IMG/VR virus record: IMGVR_UViG_3300042359_000646
Coordinates: 78,453-142,452 of that record
Strand: one strand, 5' to 3'
Length of the DNA: 64,000 nucleotides
Origin: a virus
Positions 14,251-22,810 of the stretch are shown piece after piece; the stretch's first letter is position 1; every line of letters begins with the position of its first letter. A program made the translations under genes and the position numbers. The notes below the pieces were generated by a model. It saw only the letters and a list, made by a program, of their open reading frames with translations. It was not told the origin of the DNA and did not search any database.

Positions 14251-17200
14251 AGCGACCTCTCAGCCAGTCCAAGATACTCGTAGATGTTTGTCTCAATTGA
14301 CTGAATCTCAGCCGTAGTAAGCTGTCTGTTGTAAAGTAGACAGCCCAAGAAAAGTCCATTCACGTCACTTGCAATCGAATCGACTGTCAACGCGCTACTT
14401 GAACTAAATACCAATACCTGAGCGTCAGTGCTGTCTAGATTAGAGTCTAGCGGTGTTGACGCTTTTTTTTGCCGTACATCTGTAATTATCTGGGAAATGC
14501 TGGCTCCATCACTACTATAAAATTCTAACTGGTCTGTGTAGTTGCTTATCAGGACACTATAAGCCGCTAGAGCGTTAGCGTACCCATATAGTCCAGTGCT
14601 TATGAAGCTTTTCGGTGTAGTCCAGTTATCAGAAAAAAAGTACAGAAAAGAAGTTGATTCGTTCGGGCTTCCCACTAGCAAGTCATAGTTGGCATTAAAT
14701 GACAACGAGTATCCGAAATTAGTGGTCGCGCTTGTGATGGTTTTGATGACTGTCCAAGCGCCAGTTTCGTATTTCCAAATTTTTACCTCGTTAGCAAAGT
14801 TAGCGGTCGCCAAGTAATCGCCCTTTAGCGCAAAATCAAGCGTAGCGCCTGTAATTGTTTGCGTGAGCGTGTCTGAGTCGAAAACCCGAACATTTCCTGA
14901 GTTGTCTTGCGCCGCCCATCGCGACAAAGAAGAATTGCCCAGAATTTTTTTCCCGAAAAAGTTGAAGACGTTACTAGGGGTCGTATTGTAGATTCCAGCA
15001 GTAGAAGTGAACTTGTAAATGTTATTACTGCCTTGAACTGAAGCCAAAAGTGCCGTATTGTCATCCTTTACAAGTGCCGCCAGACCGAAGCCATCTATAT
15101 AAGGTACAGGACTAGTTTGACCTAAGTTGAGTGTAGATGTCCAAGTAGCTACGCCAGTCCGAGTGAAATGAAGTACGCGCCCTTCTCCTAAGTTGCTATT
15201 TTTAACACCAATACAAATCAAGTCGCCAGTGCTATTTATTTGAAGCGAGGCGTTAGCTAAAGCAGCAGCGTCACCTGAAGTCAGTGGCAAAGTTACCGCA
15301 GACCCGAACGCCCAAATACCAGAAATTCGTCGCACTACTTTGACTGTGTTCGCCAAATCGTCAATGTAAACAAGATTACTTTCATCCTCAGAAATTGCCA
15401 CTTTACTAAAGCGACCCGACTGCGTGGATACTTTTACAAAATCACCTTCATTAAACTGAAGTGCGCCTACCAACTGAGTGCCTGAGCCGCCATTGAAGGT
15501 GTAGCCTGAACTTGAGCCAACATATTTGCGATATGATTTAGCCGCCAACTCTCGATACACAAAAAACAAGGTACGAACACCGACCACCTGCGAAGCAAGA
15601 TTTATTTTCTGCCCTGAGCTTGCGATGTTGTATGTCTTGCCATATAAAAGCGAAGTTTCCAGTGTCGAACTAGTTGTTGCATTAGCTGTTGATGTGAGAT
15701 TAGGTATTGTGCCGCTAGTTACGCTTGATTTAGCAAAGTAGCCGTCAAGATATCCAGATATGTTTGTGATGCCGAAAGTACGTGACTCATTAAGACTCAC
15801 TTCATAATCTTGATAGTAAGTGCTGTTTGAAATTCTTATGGTAATTGGTGTTCGGGCTGGTCGTACTGCAAAATTACTTAAAACTAACTGGAAAGTTGCT
15901 GTCAGTGAATTGGGCGCTACAGATACAGTACTAACATTTAGAGTCGCTTCATTTGTTTGCCAGTCAGAATTATTGGGGATTAGTAAGCTTACGAAGTAGG
16001 TTGTGGAATCTGAGTACGAGCCAGTTTGGGTAATTGTGTATGTGGTGGTTGAATTAGGAGCGACAGAAGTTGCGCCAGCAACGGAAAAAATTCGCCTAGA
16101 AAAAATCCCCTGAAAATTTGAAGACGTTTTGTTCCTGAACTTAATTGGGTAAAATTGCTCGACCTTGGCTTGAGGCAGGAGCGTAGCGACTTGAGGAAAA
16201 TATTGGTCGAGGTTGGTCACGCTCTCCCAGACAGAAAAAGAAATTAGGCTGAAGTTTCCTGTAGGTGCTTGATATTTGCTTGAATTGAACCAGAACTTGT
16301 AGCTCGGTAGTTTGATTTGTAACGTTGTAGTAAGCTTTAGTACGCCGTTGAGCCACACTTTAACTGCATACTGGCTAAACTCTAGCCGAAGCACTTGAAC
16401 AGGCTCTGAGGGGTCAAAAGTGCCAATGTCTTGTAGATTGATGGTATTTGAGTTGAGTCTTCCAAATTTGAATAGGTTGTCCAGTTTCCTTACAAAAAAA
16501 CTAAGGTTGGGCGAGTCCCAGTAGCTTAGTAGCTCTACATTTGCACCGATGTTGGCAGAAAGAAATCGTAGCTCGACTGTAAAACTTGATGTGAGAAGTC
16601 GGGCGCTTTGTATGATAAGGGAATTGGGCGTTATTAGCTTCGTTTGTGTTTTATAGTCATTTGTGGTCGTGTCAGTCAATTTTGTAAAGTTGCCAATTTC
16701 GTCAGCATATTTTAGATAGCAGATTTGATTGTCGCTCGGCTCATAGTCAACCAAGGCGCTATCGAAAACCTCTGCACTTATTGATAAAAGCCAAGGAATT
16801 GCCACATTCTTGTAGCCAATATTTTTAACATCACCAGTGAAGTTGCCTATTTTAAAAGTGCCAGACTGAATCTTGTAGTTGAAGACGAGAGTAGCCGCCA
16901 ACTCATTTATCTTGATACTCAGCACATTTCCTTTTCTGACAACGCGCAGCAGTGACCATGTAAGCGTAGTAAAGGTTAGCCCAGTACTTATAGTCTCAAA
17001 CACTGCCGAAGCTATCTGACGCTTAATTACTAGCACATCAGAGATGATTGTAAAAGTAAATTCATCCGCTACAGTGAATAAAGTTTGATTTATAACTCCA
17101 GAGGGATAAAATTGCCCAAAAAAGGAAAAATCGTATTTGTTTGTAACGGATGAATAGCTTGTTGACGAAGTGGTATACGAAATCGTGCTGCTATCGTATA

Positions 17201-17282
17201 CGTCCAGAGGAGTAGGTAGATAGTTCTGCTCTGTTTCGGTAAGTTGAAGTGGTTCAGGAGAAAAGGTATGTCTAGGAAACAT
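14241..17282 (-). CDS. Large LamG / beta-propeller-like tail fibre protein, 1013 aa
   Basis: A 1013-residue beta-rich protein. About 30-165 and 195-365 are LamG-like jelly rolls (TFTIISDVLVIKRQ, LLRVVRKGNVLSIKINELAATL; SFTVELRFLSA, VLRLEFSQYAVKVWLNGVLKLTT). About 610-900 has repeats in which a strand about a state or signal (RVLHFTRTGVATW, NVRVFDSDTLTQTI, EVKIWKYETGAWTVI, YDLLVGSPNESTSFLYFF) is followed by a loop with Gly/Asn, as in FG-GAP or WD-like beta-propellers. The tail (LGCLLYNRQLTTAEIQSIETNIYEYLG cut in two by G-C) is the typical LamG end. Probably a long fibre that binds the cell surface. It follows and overlaps the 117-residue gene at 17282 by one base. Confidence 0.7.
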   Translation of the reverse strand: MFPRHTFSPEPLQLTETEQNYLPTPLDVYDSSTISYTTSSTSYSSVTNKYDFSFFGQFYPSGVINQTLFTVADEFTFTIISDVLVIKRQIASAVFETISTGLTFTTLTWSLLRVVRKGNVLSIKINELAATLVFNYKIQSGTFKIGNFTGDVKNIGYKNVAIPWLLSISAEVFDSALVDYEPSDNQICYLKYADEIGNFTKLTDTTTNDYKTQTKLITPNSLIIQSARLLTSSFTVELRFLSANIGANVELLSYWDSPNLSFFVRKLDNLFKFGRLNSNTINLQDIGTFDPSEPVQVLRLEFSQYAVKVWLNGVLKLTTTLQIKLPSYKFWFNSSKYQAPTGNFSLISFSVWESVTNLDQYFPQVATLLPQAKVEQFYPIKFRNKTSSNFQGIFSRRIFSVAGATSVAPNSTTTYTITQTGSYSDSTTYFVSLLIPNNSDWQTNEATLNVSTVSVAPNSLTATFQLVLSNFAVRPARTPITIRISNSTYYQDYEVSLNESRTFGITNISGYLDGYFAKSSVTSGTIPNLTSTANATTSSTLETSLLYGKTYNIASSGQKINLASQVVGVRTLFFVYRELAAKSYRKYVGSSSGYTFNGGSGTQLVGALQFNEGDFVKVSTQSGRFSKVAISEDESNLVYIDDLANTVKVVRRISGIWAFGSAVTLPLTSGDAAALANASLQINSTGDLICIGVKNSNLGEGRVLHFTRTGVATWTSTLNLGQTSPVPYIDGFGLAALVKDDNTALLASVQGSNNIYKFTSTAGIYNTTPSNVFNFFGKKILGNSSLSRWAAQDNSGNVRVFDSDTLTQTITGATLDFALKGDYLATANFANEVKIWKYETGAWTVIKTITSATTNFGYSLSFNANYDLLVGSPNESTSFLYFFSDNWTTPKSFISTGLYGYANALAAYSVLISNYTDQLEFYSSDGASISQIITDVRQKKASTPLDSNLDSTDAQVLVFSSSSALTVDSIASDVNGLFLGCLLYNRQLTTAEIQSIETNIYEYLGLAERSLYS

Positions 17283-17635
17283 TAGATAGTTACAATCTCA
17301 TTAACAAATCCATACGCAACAATAGCTCCAGTAGTTGCAGCCCAAGCTTTTATAACTACCGAACCTGTATAAACTAAGCCATTTATCACAGGCACAAGAC
17401 CTCTGCCAGCAGGAATTGTAAGAGGAATTAAATTAGTAGAGCCAGTTCCGCCAATTGCAAGAGTTACAAGCACATCATTCGCACTATTATTGCAAAATGC
17501 GACCCAACATTCGTGCAAATTTGTCGGATGACTCGTATGAATCGTGTTAGCCGAACCTGATGTAGTGGCGTTGATAGGAATACCAATTCCATTTGTGCTT
17601 CCACTTAAGATTATTTTCTGGAAAGAATCAGCCAT
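17282..17635 (-). CDS. Small virion-type protein, 117 aa
   Basis: A beta-rich protein of 117 residues with N-terminal MADSFQKIILSGSTNGIGI and repeated short strands (DVLVTLAIGGTG, LIPLTIPAGRGLVPVINGL, GSVVIKAWAATTGAIVAYGF). It is similar in texture to small phage collar, adaptor or fibre-associated proteins (jelly-roll type). Its stop overlaps the ATG of the downstream 1013-residue fibre gene, so the two are translationally coupled and may assemble together. Confidence 0.55.
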   Translation of the reverse strand: MADSFQKIILSGSTNGIGIPINATTSGSANTIHTSHPTNLHECWVAFCNNSANDVLVTLAIGGTGSTNLIPLTIPAGRGLVPVINGLVYTGSVVIKAWAATTGAIVAYGFVNEIVTI

Positions 17636-17735
17636 TTTTTATATTTACTCATCTATATGTAGATATCATACCGTAAAATACAAAGTCATCTATTAGTAAA
17701 AATATTTTATTAGGTGTGGGATTAGTATTTTTATG

Positions 17736-17744
17736 TGCTATAGT
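17736..17744 (+). promoter_or_regulatory. Extended -10 promoter before 17776
   Basis: TGC then TATAGT (17739-17744), with the same GGG directly after as at 9795-9803, placed 31 bases before the ATG at 17776. The match with the promoters of both two-gene modules suggests that one RNA polymerase form, or one regulator, reads all three. Confidence 0.5.
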
Positions 17745-17775
17745 GGGTACAAGTAAAAATTACCTACTAATTAAT

Positions 17776-18597
17776 ATGGAAACAGTAAGTCCTGTCATTG
17801 TCGAAGATATTGAGTTATATGTAAGTGCCGACGGGCAAGAATCAGGAATGTCCATCAGTGCATTAGCTCGGTTTATTGGTAAGACTGAAGCTAGTCTGCG
17901 TACAAGAATTTTGTCTAATATTGACAAGTCAGATGAAGACCGTGCAAAACCCCTACCAAAAACCTTAGAACCCTTTGCTGGTAAGGCTTTTAGCACCGTG
18001 CTTGCTGGAGTAAATGGTGCTAAGATTGTTCCTGCTAAAACTTGCGAAGCTCTTATTTTTTACTATGCTTTTGAGAAACAAGATTCTCAGGCGCTATTTG
18101 CATATAGAAAATTTGCACAAAAAGGTCTGCACCAGTGGATTAAAGAGGCAACTAACAGTATTGAAGATAGAAACGATTCTAGGTTGCTTGCTACTGTGCA
18201 AGAAATTCTCTCTGAAGTTCGCGGTCTTAAAGAAGTTTCAAAACGATACACCGCAATTCGTGAAAAGACTTCAACATACATGACTGGCACAGATGAGTTG
18301 TTAAATTTATTGGAAGACAATTCTGGTATGCTGCCCAGCGCCCATGATGGTTTATTTACAGATGGCAAGATGTCTCTTGAAGCTTGGTTATATTACAAAA
18401 AAGATGGTTTGACTCTTCCTCGACCACTATTCAGACGACTTGCAAGCATTGTTGCTGAAACATATCGCTCTTTGGTTAAAGATGACCCTGAAAAACGCCA
18501 TTGCATTGTCGCTGGCAAGAAAAAATATAATGTGTCTGTGTATTCTGAGATTCATTTTCCTATTTTGCAAGTTGCTTTAAATAAGGTTATGGCTTAG
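17776..18597 (+). CDS. Regulator-like protein of cyanobacterial type, 273 aa
   Basis: The start chosen is ATG 17776 (METVSPVIVEDIELYV), which sits properly after the promoter; a frame extension to 17716 would begin upstream of that promoter. Residues about 28-50 (SISALARFIGKTEASLRTRI) look like a helix-turn-helix. LICYYA-type segment EALIFYYAFEKQDSQALFAY and KFAQKGLHQWIKEATN resemble a family of proteins I associate with Nostoc-type genomes and their phages. The C-terminal half (LPRPLFRRLASIVAETYRSL) is helical. An antirepressor or transcription regulator is likely but not proven. Confidence 0.5.
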   Translation: METVSPVIVEDIELYVSADGQESGMSISALARFIGKTEASLRTRILSNIDKSDEDRAKPLPKTLEPFAGKAFSTVLAGVNGAKIVPAKTCEALIFYYAFEKQDSQALFAYRKFAQKGLHQWIKEATNSIEDRNDSRLLATVQEILSEVRGLKEVSKRYTAIREKTSTYMTGTDELLNLLEDNSGMLPSAHDGLFTDGKMSLEAWLYYKKDGLTLPRPLFRRLASIVAETYRSLVKDDPEKRHCIVAGKKKYNVSVYSEIHFPILQVALNKVMA

Positions 18598-18600
18598 ATT

Positions 18601-18876
18601 ATGAAAAATTCAGTAATTCTTGACATGTATTTAAAAAGTTGTTTAGGAGTTGTTGGTGAACGGAAAGATGTTTCTTGTGAAATTGTAAAATCGCCTGAAG
18701 CTATACGCCTTACTCGTAAAGTGCGTACTACTGATGGCAAGACCTACAACTTGCAAATAACTTATACTCCTGAAGAGTTTTCCACAAAACCAGACCGCAA
18801 AAAGATGCAAAGTAGCGTTGATATGAATGTTGGTAGATTACTCTACAAACTTATGAATCCGCAATCTGAATTTTAG
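18601..18876 (+). CDS. Hypothetical protein, 91 aa
   Basis: Begins three bases after the regulator-like gene and probably shares its transcript. It has a helix, then a hairpin of strands (AIRLTRKVRTTDGKTYNLQITYTP split by D-G), then a basic helical end. The 3' end overlaps the RuvC-like gene, read from the other strand, by 26 bases. No family recognised. Confidence 0.5.
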   Translation: MKNSVILDMYLKSCLGVVGERKDVSCEIVKSPEAIRLTRKVRTTDGKTYNLQITYTPEEFSTKPDRKKMQSSVDMNVGRLLYKLMNPQSEF

Positions 18877-19336
18877 TTTTGTAAATGTGACAAAGCGCCA
18901 CTGCCGTACTATCCGCGCAGTGGTTGTCTCTTAAAGGGAACTTACGTTCTGGAAATACTTTTTCAACTGCATCAATCACCTGCTGCTTATCTGCTCCACC
19001 CCCCGATGTAACTGCTTTTTTTACTTCGGTAGGCTTATAACAAAACTCAGCTAATTCATATTTATACGACAAATACCTAAGTACCCCAATTACTTGATTC
19101 AACTTTGCCCCAGTCGCGCCTTTCATTACAGGGTCTTCAAAAATGTAAGTGTTTGGTTTATATTGTTTAACTAGTTGCTTGAAATGTGTCGCTATTTCAC
19201 TAAGATTCTCAGAGATAGTTTTGCCAGTTGTGACAAAATTTTCAGCATACAATAACTTCAGATTTTCTTTTTCTGCCTCTATTACAGAAAATCCGAGATT
19301 GCGGTATCCTATGTCACAAGAAAGCAAAATGGTCAT
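18851..19336 (-). CDS. ruvC: RuvC-like Holliday junction resolvase
   Basis: A 161-residue RNase H-fold resolvase of RuvC type. The first strand SCDIGYRNLGFSVIE carries the first catalytic acid (D8), YIFEDPV the second (E67), and DNHCADSTAVAL the last pair (D137 and D142). The lysine/glycine-rich loop before the third strand (KKAVTSGGGADKQQV) fits the region used in junction recognition. Length is near the usual 160-175 residues. It would cut four-way junctions made by replication and recombination so that DNA can be packaged. It is a single-gene minus-strand unit between plus-strand genes. All four acids are present. Confidence 0.85.
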   Translation of the reverse strand: MTILLSCDIGYRNLGFSVIEAEKENLKLLYAENFVTTGKTISENLSEIATHFKQLVKQYKPNTYIFEDPVMKGATGAKLNQVIGVLRYLSYKYELAEFCYKPTEVKKAVTSGGGADKQQVIDAVEKVFPERKFPLRDNHCADSTAVALCHIYKTKIQIADS

Positions 19337-19370
19337 AATAGTAAAATATAAATAATAACAAGCCTAACAC

Positions 19371-20276
19371 ATGACACTATCGCTCGATTATATCGCAGAC
19401 AACGCACTTCCATGCCGCAGTTATCTTGACTTCACTAATGTTGCATATAGTAGCGTGAGTGGGTCAACTTTCACTCAGCTAAATTTAATTGGCAACACAG
19501 ATTACGACTTTATCTCTACAGGCGCACTAAACTTTCCGCAACGAGGTGTTGAAGGGATAACGTTTACTTCTACCCAGAAATTATCTCCTCGCGTCTCAGA
19601 CATCATTTCTGGCGCTTCTGGCTACTCTTTACTTGTCGTATCTAAAAATTCAGCTAATTCATTACTAAAAGTTGGCAAAACCAACCCAAATCTACCCAAA
19701 CTGCTCGAAATTGACTACACTACTACGAATTTTGCACAGAATTACTCACGACTCAACGTTTCTGACCGAGAATTGACTCTTGGCGACCTCGAAACTACTC
19801 AAGTCTGCCTACTTTCGCATGATGTTGTTACTGGAGTGACAAATACATCGATAAATTTAGCTGATTTTCAACAAAACACCAAACTTGATGCTGGATATAT
19901 GTTACCAAACTTGTCGTCATTTGTTTTAGGCGAAGGATTTGGCGGTGAGCTGCTTAATTTCTTGCTTTTTGTGCCAGCTATCGATAATGTGCATCTTTTG
20001 GAGCTTGGACGACGAGTATCGGACTATATTCCGCAATCAGAGCTAAAATTTGACAAGCTGCTGCTGACAACTGAGAGTGAACTAGAATTGGCGACCTCAC
20101 TTCTTTCTGCACCCCGAATCGTGTACAATCTGCCCCTAAAAATAAAAAACCTAGAGACAAATAGCGCTTTAGGTTTCGATAGTAATTTAATTGTGCTTGC
20201 AACTTATGTTTGGGATAATTTAGAAGATTCCCAGTGGAACAATTTATCTGAAAATCTTTGGAATAATCTTGGTTAA
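19371..20276 (+). CDS. LamG-like virion protein, 301 aa
   Basis: A 301-residue beta-rich protein with the same layout as the LamG fibres on the other strand: CRSYLDFTNVAYSSVSGS, QRGVEGITFTSTQKLSP (strand after FPQRG), and GGELLNFLLFVPAIDNVHLLELGRRV at the end of the domain. The C-terminal 80 residues carry a short repeat, Y-V-W-D-N-L, N-N-L-S-E-N-L-W-N-N-L-G. It stands alone on the plus strand. It is likely an appendage or decoration protein; exact role unknown. Confidence 0.5.
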   Translation: MTLSLDYIADNALPCRSYLDFTNVAYSSVSGSTFTQLNLIGNTDYDFISTGALNFPQRGVEGITFTSTQKLSPRVSDIISGASGYSLLVVSKNSANSLLKVGKTNPNLPKLLEIDYTTTNFAQNYSRLNVSDRELTLGDLETTQVCLLSHDVVTGVTNTSINLADFQQNTKLDAGYMLPNLSSFVLGEGFGGELLNFLLFVPAIDNVHLLELGRRVSDYIPQSELKFDKLLLTTESELELATSLLSAPRIVYNLPLKIKNLETNSALGFDSNLIVLATYVWDNLEDSQWNNLSENLWNNLG

Positions 20277-20279
20277 TTT

Positions 20280-21035
20280 TTAGTATATGAATCCGTTGTA
20301 ACGGCGCACTTTGAAATTAGCGAAAGGAGATTCAGCTTTATTATTATTACTTACAGTAGGAGGTAAACCATTAGTTTGATATGTTCCTGCTGGAGCATTT
20401 CTTAACTGCACCTTTCTACGTTTTTGTGAAAGAGTCCCAATTTGTTCTTGCCCAACACCTTGAGTAGTGCGATTAGCTAAAGGGTATGGTTGAGAATTGC
20501 CAGATTGAGTTTGTCCACTAGCGTTAGGGACAGTGATAGCTGTAGTATCAATAGTTTGTTGACTTGCAGGGGGAGGTGTTGTTATTACACCGTTCTGAGT
20601 AGGTTGTGGTCTTTGAACTGGCTGAGCCGCAGGTAACTGAGCTTGTGGTTTAGGCGCGTTTGGAGTAAATGGCTGATTGTTAATCGGTGTCTGGGTTACA
20701 TTTGTAGCTGAAGCATTTGTAGTAGCAGGTAAAAGAGCCTGATTACCAACTTGACCAGCTTTACGTGCTTGCCAAGCATTTCTTAGGCTTGCACCACCAT
20801 AACCAGCAGCTCCACCTAATGCTGCACCTCCAGCCACTTGACCAGCAAGATTGCCAATTGATTTGTCATCACTGCCAAGATAATTAATAGCACCAACACC
20901 TGCACCGATGCCAGCACCAATTTTAGCCGCACCACCAGAAGTAGATAATGCTTTGCCAGCTAATCCTGCCCAATCAAAAGGTGCAAAATTTGCATTTTTA
21001 TATTTAGTTGCTCTTGCGTATGCTGAAATTCTCAT
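20280..21035 (-). CDS. Glycine-zipper virion-type protein, 251 aa
   Basis: Residues about 25-95 are a chain of Gly/Ala steps (GAGIGAGVGAINYLG, GQVAGGAALGGAAGYGG), the glycine-zipper pattern of membrane-inserting or pore-lining helices. The remaining 150 residues are low-complexity Gln/Asn/Pro/Thr (TPINNQPFTPNAPKPQAQLP) with a basic end (RRKVQLRNAPAG). In phages such proteins are often injected with DNA or line a channel through the envelope. The gene is the last of a four-gene minus-strand run after the SGNH esterase. Confidence 0.5.
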   Translation of the reverse strand: MRISAYARATKYKNANFAPFDWAGLAGKALSTSGGAAKIGAGIGAGVGAINYLGSDDKSIGNLAGQVAGGAALGGAAGYGGASLRNAWQARKAGQVGNQALLPATTNASATNVTQTPINNQPFTPNAPKPQAQLPAAQPVQRPQPTQNGVITTPPPASQQTIDTTAITVPNASGQTQSGNSQPYPLANRTTQGVGQEQIGTLSQKRRKVQLRNAPAGTYQTNGLPPTVSNNNKAESPFANFKVRRYNGFIY

Positions 21036-21053
21036 GTTTTAGGCAGTAAATTG

Positions 21054-21494
21054 CTAAAGTAATGTATCTATTGTATCCTGTAGACTCAAAGAATCAAAAC
21101 CAGCAGCCACGTACATAGGCACTTTTACTGTTGGTTGCCAGTTAGGGTCAGGTTCAGTTTGTGCCATTAATGCACCTAAAGCTTGAGCAGTTTGAGGCGA
21201 CATCATACCACCAACAACAAGGGTGGTGATGTTATCCTGAATAAATCCAATATCTCCATTTTGAAGGGCAGGAATCAAGCCTTGCCTGTAGGTTAAGCTC
21301 TCGCTAATAGGGAGCTTTTCATTGTCAGGGATAAGTGTGAAAGCCTCTCTAATATCAATTAGTTTTGGCACGTCAAGCCTAGGTACTGTGTTAACAACTT
21401 CCACTTCAGTTGCTAACAGATAACTCCACAAATCATTGGGATTTGTGATGTTTAGGGCTTCAGATTGAGAAAGAATCCACTGTCGTTTGTTCAT
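21054..21494 (-). CDS. Hypothetical protein, 146 aa
   Basis: Between the SGNH esterase gene and the glycine-zipper gene. It is mainly helical and acidic with short linkers. KLIDIREAFTLIPDNEKLPI and ITTLVVGGMMSPQTAQALGAL are clear amphipathic segments, and the C-terminus includes DSLSLQDTIDTLL. No signal or motif recognised. Position suggests a virion or virion-assembly protein. Confidence 0.5.
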   Translation of the reverse strand: MNKRQWILSQSEALNITNPNDLWSYLLATEVEVVNTVPRLDVPKLIDIREAFTLIPDNEKLPISESLTYRQGLIPALQNGDIGFIQDNITTLVVGGMMSPQTAQALGALMAQTEPDPNWQPTVKVPMYVAAGFDSLSLQDTIDTLL

Positions 21495-21517
21495 TTATGT
21501 TGTTATTTCCATACTAT

Positions 21518-22810
21518 TTAATTTAAAAGAGAACTAACAATCCGCCCAGCCAAATTATAGTAGCCAGCAAGAGATAAATGGCTTTTATCTGTGCCAGACA
21601 GATACCAATTTTGAGATGTCATCTCCGAGGCGTTTGTCAATTCTGTAATATCTACCACGCTCATCCGAGGATTGTTTGAAACATAATCCTTGGATGCATT
21701 CCTGTAGTTTATTAATTTAGAATCATCAGGAGTACTCACTGGATGAGATGGGACGACTAACCAAAATAATTGCTCAATAGCCCACCCTTGAGAAAGCCAA
21801 ACTGCCTCAAATCGAGTTACTAAAGCATCCAAGTTGTCCGCAAAAGCTGAAGCGCTGCTCCCATCACTAATAGCTTTACTACCTACACTTGCAAGCACCT
21901 CATTGCGGTCGTTCAAACCACTACTGACCCAGATTACAACAATAGGAACTAAACCTTGAGCTTCTTGCAATCTTCTTGCTTCTTTAAAGCAAGTAATGAT
22001 AGTAGCATCTGGGGTTGACTGGAATCCCGCAGCCATACCTCTTAAAGATTGCCCCCCTACCCCATGCATAGTATGGACACTACAGCCCCTTATCCTATTA
22101 TTAATTTCAATGCGATTATACAAAGCAAAAACAGCGCCAGTAGAAGTAGCTTGACTTGGTAGCCACCATCTGCAAGATGTATTTCGATTCATAGTGCTAG
22201 TCGTTCGTCCTGACGGAATATCAATTACCCCATAAGCTAATGAATCAGAAGCTCCTACACAAGAAAAACTCGCAATAGCGCCTAAATTATAAAATGGCGA
22301 CTCCTCACTCCTAAATTGAGCGCCATTAATAGCCCCACCATTTGTAGCAAACAACCCAAAGCAGTAATGCCCCTTAAATGCGCCATTGATATCCCATGTA
22401 CCAGTTTTGTCCAAGACGATGCCATTACTACCCCTAAATGCGTTTACTCCAGAGGGGGGGATGTACGCATACTGCTGAGTACCCATAGGCAAAGCCCAAC
22501 TATCTGCAAAAAAGCTAGGCGCACCTGTTGTTTGTCCATTGATGTTATTGTTGCCGCCATTCAAAGAGCTATAAAAATAGCCCTGTCCAGTACCGTTCCC
22601 ATTGTTGTTGTTCGCGCTTATCCATCCTGTTGCGTACAACCCAAATTGATTTGAGAGCGCATCTTGAAAACCCTCATCCCATCCGTGTCCACCTAAAAGT
22701 TGATTGCTATCACCAATCATTAAAAAATCAATACGCCTATAAGCAGCTTGTTTTACAGCCCATTTTGTTGTTTGTTGCTCACTATCCCTCAATAATCTTT
22801 TAGCAAACAT
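21518..22810 (-). CDS. SGNH/GDSL hydrolase, virion-associated esterase
   Basis: A 430-residue SGNH hydrolase. The catalytic Ser is in DFLMIGDSNQ (GDSN block, S35), an oxyanion Gly/Asn region is represented by SSGLNDRNEV (Asn in the middle of the chain), and the catalytic Asp-His pair by DKSHLSLAGY near the C-terminus (about 412-421). A Gly/Asn-rich insertion follows GDSN (about 55-75, NNNNGNGTGQG). Such enzymes remove acetyl or other ester groups from polysaccharide; in a phage tail they strip capsule, sheath or lipopolysaccharide decorations during adsorption. The start ATG overlaps the stop of the upstream gene, so the two are coupled. Confidence 0.8.
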   Translation of the reverse strand: MFAKRLLRDSEQQTTKWAVKQAAYRRIDFLMIGDSNQLLGGHGWDEGFQDALSNQFGLYATGWISANNNNGNGTGQGYFYSSLNGGNNNINGQTTGAPSFFADSWALPMGTQQYAYIPPSGVNAFRGSNGIVLDKTGTWDINGAFKGHYCFGLFATNGGAINGAQFRSEESPFYNLGAIASFSCVGASDSLAYGVIDIPSGRTTSTMNRNTSCRWWLPSQATSTGAVFALYNRIEINNRIRGCSVHTMHGVGGQSLRGMAAGFQSTPDATIITCFKEARRLQEAQGLVPIVVIWVSSGLNDRNEVLASVGSKAISDGSSASAFADNLDALVTRFEAVWLSQGWAIEQLFWLVVPSHPVSTPDDSKLINYRNASKDYVSNNPRMSVVDITELTNASEMTSQNWYLSGTDKSHLSLAGYYNLAGRIVSSLLN

